From an uncultured Muribaculaceae bacterium (GTDB lineage: Bacteria > Bacteroidota > Bacteroidia > Bacteroidales > Muribaculaceae): a DNA stretch of 24,930 nucleotides. Under the pieces are notes generated by a model that ran no database searches, was not told the origin of the DNA, and was given only the letters and a program-made list of their open reading frames with translations. A program made the position numbers and the translations under genes. Below, one piece after another: positions 15,878-22,799 of this stretch; the first letter of the stretch is position 1; every line of letters begins with the position of its first letter. The stretch spans positions 1-24,930 of the forward strand of contig CAJTKG010000037.1 of NCBI GenBank assembly GCA_910576935.1, read 5' to 3'.

Positions 15878-17980
15878 TTACTTCACATATATTTTAGATG
15901 TATGTCTCACTGACGGCGTCGCGACTGTGATTAGGTAGATGCCCGGTTGTAGGCGGTTGGATGCGTCAATGCCCGTGCCGGCTATGTCGCAGATATTGAC
16001 GTCGGGGTTGCCGCAGCCGGGCACATCGACCCTGACATATCCGTCAGTGACGGTAATGACGGGCTTTACGGCAACAGAATTCACGCCGGCCCGGCGCAGC
16101 ACTTCTTTAAGGCCGGCGACGGCGTCGATGTCTCCGGAGCCGCGGGCTTGCGACATCGTGCTATCACGGCGGGCTGTAATGACCGCGATGTCCTTGAGCT
16201 GCGCCGGGGTGAGGGTAGGGTCGGCCTGAAGCCAAAGGGCGAAGATGCCGGCCGCATGGGGCGACGACATGGATGTGCCGCAGTCATAAAACCAATAGTG
16301 GTCGCGTCCGGCGTCTCGGGTGACGGCGCTGACGAGCCGGTAGCTCTCGGGATGGCTTTCGATATAATAACGGCTCATCGCCGATATGATCTGATTGCCC
16401 GGAGCACAGAAATCGGGCAGCGGCGTACCGTCGCTCAGCCGATAGCCGTATGATGAGAACGACGCCACATCGCCGACGTTGAAATCCCATATCTTGGTGC
16501 TGCCGTCGGCCATAGGCACATTGTTGCGGCTGTTCATGGCTCCGACGCATATTGTGTTGCTGCCGCAGGCCATGCTGCTGATCGACATCTCGCTGCCGCC
16601 GTCGGGCAGATCGGCGTGACGGATATTCTGAAAAAACGAGGTGCTGCCGTCGGCCCATACGTGTACGGTCGATCCCTCGGCGCCCGAGACAAAGAAGCAT
16701 ACATAGTAGCGCGCCCACGGTCCGTAGATGTTTCTCTCGCTTACGGTATAGTCATAGGCGAAACTGATTGTATACTGGCCGTTGTGAGGCGACACGCCGG
16801 CCGATGCCATGATATATCCGTCGATAAATGCCGCCGCGGCGCTGTCGCTGTCAGTGTCGATGACTATGTCGCCGCCGTCCTGACCCCCGAGTTCGGGCGA
16901 CGTATAGACATATCGGCGTTCGTTTACGTCGTAGATTTTAAATGTGACAGTCAGCGGCCTTGAGTCTGAGCTCCATGCCTCGGCGAGGCCGTCGACAGCG
17001 AGGCCGTCCCAGCTGCGGCGGCTTTCGAGCGACGAGCCGAGAGGTGTGTCGTTGTTGCCGAATGTCTTTATCAGAGACACTTTCGAGTTGCCGTTGTTGC
17101 CTGCCGACAGACATATCGCAGCCTCGTCGGCGCATAGGTCGAGATATCGGCAGAAAAGATCACTGCCGTCGTGAGGGCCGAGTGTCGAACCGAGCGACAG
17201 GTTGATCACCGCCGGTCGGTCGGTTTCGCGTGCATAGTCGATTATGTCTTCCACACCGGCGAGAATGCCGACGTCATACAGGCGGCTTGTCGTGGCGACA
17301 ATCTCGGCGCCCGGGGCGATGCCGTCATATCCGGCGGAAGTACGTCGCCCGGCCAGGATGTTGCCCACATGGCATGCGTGGCTCTCGTCGGTGCAATCGG
17401 TCGTCCAGGCGTCTATATCGGCGGGGCCGTCGAGCTGTATGCGCGTGCCCGCAAGTTCGTCATAATGGACAAGACGCGCGACTTTACCCTCGAAAGCCAT
17501 GTGCGCCGGGTCGAAGCCCGTGTCGGCAAAGCCCGCGACTATGCCTGAGCCGTCGAGACTCACTCCAAGGCTGTTGTTGCCGTCCGTGACATTTTTTGCG
17601 CCACTCATTCTTGCCGCGACATCGACCTCGGGCGAGCGTTGGGGCGATAATTCGGCCGATGCCACGACAGAGAATGTCGCGAGGCGGCCGACCTTTTTGT
17701 ATGGAACAGAGACGAGAAGCAGATTCTCACGACGCCGGTATATGACTGCACCGAGTGTTTCGAGGCTGTCAATAGCATTTTCATCAGTTATCTCGATTAT
17801 TGCGGGTAGGTATAACGGATGCTCCGCGGCCGATATGCGTGCCTTGTCTTTCCGGTAATGTTTCTTCGACGTTAAGGCGAGTGTTATGCGCGACTGAGGC
17901 GAGAGTCGTGGAGATTCTTTGCCGGCGGCCGAGAGGCTGCCGGTTAAAGTCAATAGTAATATGAAAAGTAAGTTTTTCAA
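15878..17980 (-). CDS. Secreted subtilisin-like serine protease (S8), paralog 1
   Basis: No ATG start is available. TTG at 17980 is chosen because it gives MKNLLFILLLTLTGSLSAAG, a clear signal peptide; TTG at 18007 would lie inside a hairpin arm. The 700-residue protein has an N-terminal propeptide-like region (about 21-115) and an S8 catalytic domain with Asp153 (ADTGFDPAH), His204, Asn295 (SAGNNG) and Ser570 (GTSMSSPHAAG). A beta-rich insertion lies between Asn and Ser. The His motif reads HACHVGN where the family has HGTHVAG, so a Cys immediately precedes the catalytic His. The C-terminal about 75 residues end in PGIYLITV and a basic KIYVK tail, like type IX secretion type A sorting domains. 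Substrate unknown; the second S8 gene upstream is its paralog. Confidence 0.88.
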   Translation of the reverse strand: MKNLLFILLLTLTGSLSAAGKESPRLSPQSRITLALTSKKHYRKDKARISAAEHPLYLPAIIEITDENAIDSLETLGAVIYRRRENLLLVSVPYKKVGRLATFSVVASAELSPQRSPEVDVAARMSGAKNVTDGNNSLGVSLDGSGIVAGFADTGFDPAHMAFEGKVARLVHYDELAGTRIQLDGPADIDAWTTDCTDESHACHVGNILAGRRTSAGYDGIAPGAEIVATTSRLYDVGILAGVEDIIDYARETDRPAVINLSLGSTLGPHDGSDLFCRYLDLCADEAAICLSAGNNGNSKVSLIKTFGNNDTPLGSSLESRRSWDGLAVDGLAEAWSSDSRPLTVTFKIYDVNERRYVYTSPELGGQDGGDIVIDTDSDSAAAAFIDGYIMASAGVSPHNGQYTISFAYDYTVSERNIYGPWARYYVCFFVSGAEGSTVHVWADGSTSFFQNIRHADLPDGGSEMSISSMACGSNTICVGAMNSRNNVPMADGSTKIWDFNVGDVASFSSYGYRLSDGTPLPDFCAPGNQIISAMSRYYIESHPESYRLVSAVTRDAGRDHYWFYDCGTSMSSPHAAGIFALWLQADPTLTPAQLKDIAVITARRDSTMSQARGSGDIDAVAGLKEVLRRAGVNSVAVKPVITVTDGYVRVDVPGCGNPDVNICDIAGTGIDASNRLQPGIYLITVATPSVRHTSKIYVK

Positions 17981-18005
17981 AGTTTCGATATTGATGATTG
18001 AAGAC

Positions 18006-18045
18006 AAAGAGACCGACAGGTCTTGACTGGCCCGCCGGTCTCTTT
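18006..18045 (-). terminator. Hairpin between the two S8 protease genes
   Basis: A perfect 10 bp stem pairs AAAGAGACCG (18006-18015) with CGGTCTCTTT (18036-18045). On the minus strand it follows the stop of the upstream S8 gene (18072) by 26 bp, and its distal arm ends in TCTCTTTGTCTT, a moderate T-rich tail. It probably terminates or attenuates the transcript before the downstream S8 gene, which has no promoter core of its own. Confidence 0.65.
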
Positions 18046-18071
18046 GCTGTTATTTGTCATCGTGTGCCGGC

Positions 18072-20339
18072 TTATCTCACTGTGATTTTTTTGGTGTGAG
18101 TGCCGTTGACGCTTACGATATAGATGCCGCGACCGAGGTTCTGACAGTCGATGACAGCGGTGTCGCCCGAGGCGTTGACGCTTGTAGCGAGTTGGCCCGA
18201 GACATTGTAGACGGTAGCCGAGATATTCTTGGCACCGGCCGCAAACACTTCCCAGACACCGTCTGAGGTCTCACGGATCAGGATGCCGCTGTCGTCGTTG
18301 CCGAGGGTGATATCTGCCACTCCCGATAGGTCGAGCACTTTCTTGATGCCGGCATAAGCATCGAGTTTGCCGGCTCCCCATTTCTGACGTGCGGCGGCGT
18401 CGTTGCCGTTGCCTGCAGCTGCTGTCGAGGCTATGACTTCACGGATTTCGGCCGGAGTCAGATTGGGATTTGCTTCAAGCCATGTGGCCACACATCCGGC
18501 GGCAAAGGGGCTTGACATTGATGTGCCTTGCTCGAGATCCCAGTAATATGATTTGCCGCCGGTGTTCCAGTATGCGCAGACATTTGTCGTCAAACCAGCC
18601 GATGATGCATAGTACGATGAGATCGACGAGATGATGCCGGCGCCGGGGGCGCAGAAGAGAGGCAGGTTGCGACCGTCGGCGAGAGTGCCGTAGCTTGAGA
18701 AGCCCGATACTTCCTCATAGGGGAGATTGGCGTCGTCGTTGTAGTGGTACTGCTGGTTGTTGCACAGCGACCAGATGGTGCGGGTCGTCCACGAACCTAC
18801 GGCGATAATGTTGTTGCCACAGGCGAGGTTGTTGATAGAGAAATCCGATGTGCCGTCTGACCAGCCGGCTACGTTGCGGCTGCTGAGTGTGGCGCTCTTG
18901 CTGTTGTGGGTCAGGTAGACGGTCTGACCGGCTTTGCCTTCGACGATGATGCCGAGTATAAGAGTGCCCTTGTTGGCGGTATTGTTATTGAGCGAGTATT
19001 GTATCTGGCAGCTGAAGCGGTTGTTGGTAGTCTTGTTGTCTGAAGCGGCCAGCAACACAAAACTCGATGCGAATGCCTGGTCGAATTTGGTGTCGTGGAT
19101 ATACTCGGGTGCGGTGTAATTGCTTGTCGTCACGCTTGACGATCCCGGAGCACTTATGGTATATTGGTATTCGATTGTGTTTGTCACAGTGTTGTAAATG
19201 ACAAACTTTGTGTCGAAAGACGTGGCGTCTTTGCCCCAGATGTCTATGACGCCCGAATAAGCTTTCCCCGTACTGTTTGCGGCCGGAAAAGTCTTTACCG
19301 AAGCGTCAGACGCCGTGAATGTCTTGACAATTGAGATCGGGCTGTCGCCGTCATTGCCGGCAGAGACAAAGATTGGATACTCGGCGGCATATTTGTTGAT
19401 CATGCTTGTCGGGCCGTCAGTGCCGTCGTGCGGGCCGATGACAGACCCGATCGACAGGTTGATGACCGCAGGACGGTTTGATGTCTTGGCGTAGTTGCGT
19501 ATTTTTTCGACGGCGGCTGTGATATTGTCGAAATCGAGCGAACCGCAGCCGGCTACGATGTCGGCGTCACGGGCTGCCGAGTAGAAAGGCATCGATTTGA
19601 TGGTAGAGGTCGAGGTCGTGCCTGTGGCCTGATCGTAGTTTATCCATTTGGGGCCGCGTCGTGTCATGTTGCCTGCGAGACAGCCCATGGTGTGGGTGCC
19701 GTGTGTGCTTGAACGGTTGTCGGTCGTGAACGATGCGATGCGTTCGGGTGTAGCGTATTCTGTCGAATAGCCGTTAGTAGAACTGAAGTGCCATAAACGT
19801 TTGATGCGGTTTTCGCCGTCGGCTGTCTGGAAAAAGACGTGGTTTGGATCCATACCGCTGTCATATATGCCGGCGATGACACCTTTGCCGGTATATGCCT
19901 GTGGCAGGCCCGCACCGGTGATGACGGCGTCAGCGTTAGACTTGTCACGGGCTACGTTGAGCATCGGCTCGGCTTTGCCGGGGAAAGATATGTTCTTTAC
20001 AAGATCTGTTTCTGACAGCGCGATGATCTCTTCAAGCCGGCCGTTGACGAGCATCATGTTGTCTATTGCTGCGAGAGTCTCGAATCCTAAATCTTCAATC
20101 TGCGATGCAGACACACCGTCGTTCAAAGTGATGTAGACTGTGGCTGTAGCCTCACCGCGCGATTCGGCGGCGAGTCTGATGGGCAGTTCCTCAGATATAG
20201 CTATGGTAGCCTTCGGAGAGGCTTTTGACGCCTCATACTGACTGAGGGCAATGTTGCCGGCCGCATCAAATTTCGGGTTGTAGGCAAGCACGGTGAGCCC
20301 TGACAGGATGAAAGTCGATAAGAGGTAGATTTTTTTCAT
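18072..20339 (-). CDS. Secreted subtilisin-like serine protease (S8), paralog 2
   Basis: The ATG at 20339 gives MKKIYLLSTFILSGLTVLA, a good signal peptide; the ATG at 20390 adds 17 residues before it and is rejected. The 755-residue protein has an N-terminal propeptide-like region (about 20-145), then an S8 catalytic domain with Asp160 (IYDSGMDPNH), His216 (HGTHTMG), Asn329 (SAGNDG) and Ser607 (GTSMSSPFAAG). A beta-rich insertion of about 200 residues lies between Asn and Ser. The C-terminal about 75 residues form a type A-like sorting domain (GIYIVSVN and TKKITVR), which suggests export and surface attachment if a type IX system exists. It shares the unusual GPHDG segment with paralog 1. Substrate unknown. 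Confidence 0.92.
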   Translation of the reverse strand: MKKIYLLSTFILSGLTVLAYNPKFDAAGNIALSQYEASKASPKATIAISEELPIRLAAESRGEATATVYITLNDGVSASQIEDLGFETLAAIDNMMLVNGRLEEIIALSETDLVKNISFPGKAEPMLNVARDKSNADAVITGAGLPQAYTGKGVIAGIYDSGMDPNHVFFQTADGENRIKRLWHFSSTNGYSTEYATPERIASFTTDNRSSTHGTHTMGCLAGNMTRRGPKWINYDQATGTTSTSTIKSMPFYSAARDADIVAGCGSLDFDNITAAVEKIRNYAKTSNRPAVINLSIGSVIGPHDGTDGPTSMINKYAAEYPIFVSAGNDGDSPISIVKTFTASDASVKTFPAANSTGKAYSGVIDIWGKDATSFDTKFVIYNTVTNTIEYQYTISAPGSSSVTTSNYTAPEYIHDTKFDQAFASSFVLLAASDNKTTNNRFSCQIQYSLNNNTANKGTLILGIIVEGKAGQTVYLTHNSKSATLSSRNVAGWSDGTSDFSINNLACGNNIIAVGSWTTRTIWSLCNNQQYHYNDDANLPYEEVSGFSSYGTLADGRNLPLFCAPGAGIISSISSYYASSAGLTTNVCAYWNTGGKSYYWDLEQGTSMSSPFAAGCVATWLEANPNLTPAEIREVIASTAAAGNGNDAAARQKWGAGKLDAYAGIKKVLDLSGVADITLGNDDSGILIRETSDGVWEVFAAGAKNISATVYNVSGQLATSVNASGDTAVIDCQNLGRGIYIVSVNGTHTKKITVR

Positions 20340-20398
20340 TTTGTCAAATAAAAATATAAGCTGATGAATTTTTAGTCGATATTTAATCAAAAGTTGTG

Positions 20399-20406
20399 CA
20401 AAGATA
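20399..20406 (-). promoter_or_regulatory. Promoter core (-7) for S8 protease paralog 2
   Basis: The minus strand reads TATCTTTG, an exact TAnnTTTG core, 60 bp upstream of the ATG at 20339. The predicted leader is about 53 bases. No TTTG is found at the expected -33 position. The match also supports the shorter start, since 20390 would be nearly at the transcription start. Confidence 0.6.
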
Positions 20407-20486
20407 AAACATATAAGACAGTTTATAGCTCATTTTGTGTTAAAATTTTAATTTTTCCATTTTTTTGCCGCTAAAAGATAGAAAAG

Positions 20487-20509
20487 CCCCGATTCTTCAC
20501 GAGTCGGGG
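20487..20509 (-). terminator. Orphan rho-independent terminator
   Basis: CCCCGATTC (20487-20495) pairs with GAGTCGGGG (20501-20509), nine pairs with one wobble and a five-base loop. On the minus strand it is followed by CTTTTCTATCTTTT, a textbook T-rich tail. No gene ends upstream on that strand, since the next 260 bp are non-coding, and the S8 promoter lies beyond it. Confidence 0.75.
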
Positions 20510-20730
20510 TCATTTCTTGTAAGATCAAAAGTCAGTTATTTAAATCTACTGTTTGGATTTGATATGTATTATATCGAAAAAGCTGTTGATGTTTTTGTTT
20601 ATCAGTATTGTTTGTAATTATTGACTCTGACGGACGGCGAAGGTTTAACGGTATATATAAAATTAAAGCATTTTAACATTTATCATCGACGCTCAAAGCT
20701 TCGATGCCGTCAACTGTGATGAAAAAATAT

Positions 20731-20738
20731 TATCTTTG
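20731..20738 (+). promoter_or_regulatory. Promoter core (-7) for tsaC operon
   Basis: TATCTTTG matches TAnnTTTG exactly, 31 bp before the tsaC ATG, preceded by an A-rich run. No TTTG is seen at -33. A short inverted repeat (20684-20706) lies just upstream and could bind a regulator. Confidence 0.65.
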
Positions 20739-20769
20739 CGTTGACTAAAAAGCGAGAAAACTGTTTTGC

Positions 20770-21348
20770 ATGGCATATAACACATATAAAGAAGATATAG
20801 ATCAGGCCGTTGCGGTGCTAAAACGCGGCGGTGTTATTCTTTACCCGACCGATACGGTCTGGGGCATAGGCTGTGATGCTACCGACAGCGAGGCTGTCAG
20901 GCGCATTTATGCTATCAAGAGCCGCGATGACTCGAAAGCTCTTATCACGCTTGTAGGCTCTGTCGCCGCTCTTGAACGTGTTGTAGACAAGGTGCCCGAT
21001 GTGGGGTATGAACTGCTCGACGCCGCTGTCTACCCTCTGACAATAGTTTATGATAAGGGCGTCGGTGTTGCTCCCGAGCTTCTTGCTCCCGATGGCAGCA
21101 TAGGTGTTAGAGTGACGACAGAGGCATTTTCCCGTCAGCTTTGCAACGCGTTGCGTCGTCCGCTTGTGTCGACATCGGCCAACGTCAGCGGTTGCCCGTC
21201 TCCGGTATTTTTCAACGAGATATCGCAGGAGATCATAGATGCCGTCGACTATGTCTGTACATCGCGACGTGATGACATGACGCCGCGCAAGCCTTCTTGT
21301 GTCATCAGGCTATCTGAAAACGGTACATTCAAGATACTAAGGAAATAA
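20770..21348 (+). CDS. tsaC: Threonylcarbamoyl-AMP synthase (Sua5/YciO/YrdC/YwlC)
   Basis: TsaC makes threonylcarbamoyl-AMP from threonine, bicarbonate and ATP, the precursor for the t6A modification at position 37 of ANN-decoding tRNAs. The 192 residues form a single YrdC domain. Visible hallmarks are YPTDTVWGIGCDA (residues 25-37), the KSRDDSKAL segment, SIGVRVT and STSANVSG. There is no C-terminal Sua5 domain, so it is the short TsaC type. It opens a plus-strand operon and lies 8 bp upstream of the sugar transferase gene. Confidence 0.95.
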   Translation: MAYNTYKEDIDQAVAVLKRGGVILYPTDTVWGIGCDATDSEAVRRIYAIKSRDDSKALITLVGSVAALERVVDKVPDVGYELLDAAVYPLTIVYDKGVGVAPELLAPDGSIGVRVTTEAFSRQLCNALRRPLVSTSANVSGCPSPVFFNEISQEIIDAVDYVCTSRRDDMTPRKPSCVIRLSENGTFKILRK

Positions 21349-21356
21349 AAGGATAT

Positions 21357-22769
21357 ATGACACCGGCAAACAGACAGCGATTTGTCAACATCATCTTTGA
21401 TTATCTCATGACGATGGCCGGGTGGTTGTGCTTCAATATATTCAGATTCATATCTCTGCCCAATGATTTCAATATCTCGTTGGGCCGATGGCTTATCGAC
21501 CCTGTCGTTATGGCCGGCACATTCATAGTGCCTCTGATGCTCGTTATGTTTTATGCCGTATCGGGCTATTATAACGAGGCATTCAGGCGCTCGCGACTCG
21601 ACGATTTGCTCAATACGCTCATAGTGACATTTATCGCGATGATCGTGATATTTTTTTCTGTTCTTGTCGACGATGACATTCCCGAGCGTCTGAAAAATTA
21701 TGAGATGATGATGGTGATGTGGGGATGCCTTTTTCTGCCGGTCTTTATTGTCAGATATGTTATCTCGCTTAGAAACAAGAAACTGATACGCAGCGGTCTG
21801 TTGAGTTTCAACACTCTCATCGTCGGCGAGCCCGAGCGGGCGGCACGCCTGGCAAAACGTCTCGCCCTCGATGACAACACATTGCAATATAATGTAATGG
21901 CGTATGTCGACGACGCACCGGCCCATACCGCCGGTACGGTCGACCGCACCGTCTATGACTTTGCTGACATAGAAGATATATGTGACCGGCTTGACATAAA
22001 GACCGTAATCGTTGTGGCGCGCTCGGGCGATATGAAACGCACCATCGACATCATTAACCGTCTCTACCGTCTGGGTGTAAAAATCCTGCTTACTCCCGAA
22101 ATGTATCATATCATCACCGGTCGCCCCCGCATGACGACTGTCGTCGGCGAACCTCTTGTCGATGTCACTACGCCGCATATACCCTATGCGGTGGCCAACC
22201 TCAAACGTATCGGCGACATTTTTGTCTCGGCTGTCGCTCTGCTGTGCCTGTCGCCTGTCTATGCGGCGATAGCGGTTGCTGTCAGGCGCGACTCGTCCGG
22301 ACCGGTATTTTACCGCCAGGAGCGCGTCGGATACCATAAGAAGAATTTCAATATCATAAAATTCCGCACTATGATACCCGATGCCGAAGCCGCCGGGCCG
22401 TCGCTCAGCAGCGACAATGACAGCCGTGTCACAAAGGTGGGGCATTTTCTCAGAAAATACCGTCTCGACGAACTGCCGCAGTTCTGGAATGTGCTTGTCG
22501 GCGATATGTCGATTGTCGGTCCGAGGCCCGAACGTAAATATTATATTGACAAGATTGTCGAGAAGGCACCATATTATGCACTGATCCATCAGGTCAGACC
22601 GGGCGTTACATCTCTCGGCATGGTCAAATACGGCTACGCCTCGACTGTCGCCCAGATGGTCGAACGCCTGAGTTACGACCTTATATATCTCGAGAACGTA
22701 TCATTTGGCTTCGATCTTAAAATATTGTTATACACCGTCAGAACAGTCATAAAAGGACGTGGAGTCTGA
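21357..22769 (+). CDS. Polyprenyl glycosylphosphotransferase (initiating sugar transferase)
   Basis: This family transfers a sugar phosphate from a UDP-sugar to undecaprenyl phosphate and starts exopolysaccharide, capsule or O-antigen synthesis at the inner membrane. The 470 residues have four or five N-terminal membrane helices (to about 135), a nucleotide-binding-like middle domain (about 150-270), a further membrane segment (about 284-308) and the bacterial sugar transferase domain. That domain shows KFRTM (335-339), LDELPQFWNVL (370-380) and GPRPER (388-393). No glycosyltransferase cluster is adjacent. The sugar is unknown. Confidence 0.93.
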   Translation: MTPANRQRFVNIIFDYLMTMAGWLCFNIFRFISLPNDFNISLGRWLIDPVVMAGTFIVPLMLVMFYAVSGYYNEAFRRSRLDDLLNTLIVTFIAMIVIFFSVLVDDDIPERLKNYEMMMVMWGCLFLPVFIVRYVISLRNKKLIRSGLLSFNTLIVGEPERAARLAKRLALDDNTLQYNVMAYVDDAPAHTAGTVDRTVYDFADIEDICDRLDIKTVIVVARSGDMKRTIDIINRLYRLGVKILLTPEMYHIITGRPRMTTVVGEPLVDVTTPHIPYAVANLKRIGDIFVSAVALLCLSPVYAAIAVAVRRDSSGPVFYRQERVGYHKKNFNIIKFRTMIPDAEAAGPSLSSDNDSRVTKVGHFLRKYRLDELPQFWNVLVGDMSIVGPRPERKYYIDKIVEKAPYYALIHQVRPGVTSLGMVKYGYASTVAQMVERLSYDLIYLENVSFGFDLKILLYTVRTVIKGRGV

Positions 22770-22799
22770 CTCATTTGTATATGGAATAAACTCGACACG

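Larger units (their letters stand above)
20391..20769. other. AT-rich intergenic region between divergent genes
   Basis: No convincing gene lies in this 379 bp. It contains the minus-strand promoter of the S8 gene, an orphan terminator hairpin (20487-20509), a small inverted repeat (CATCGA 20684-20689 with TCGATG 20701-20706, stem continued by GCT/AGC) and the plus-strand promoter of tsaC. The middle (about 20520-20680) is AT-rich with only a 17-codon ORF at 20564. Confidence 0.6.

Noticed and set aside
20564..20617. A 17-codon ORF in the intergenic region before tsaC
   Set aside because: It is too short, has no promoter core or ribosome binding site, and lies in AT-rich DNA where such ORFs arise by chance.
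20684..20706. Inverted repeat upstream of tsaC as a terminator
   Set aside because: No T-tract follows on either strand. It is kept only as a possible regulator site within the intergenic description.
21249..22589. A 446-codon open frame antisense to the sugar transferase gene
   Set aside because: It lies opposite a well-recognised transferase and the end of tsaC, its protein is His/Asp/Arg-rich with no recognisable domain, and it has no promoter. Long antisense frames are expected with this codon use.
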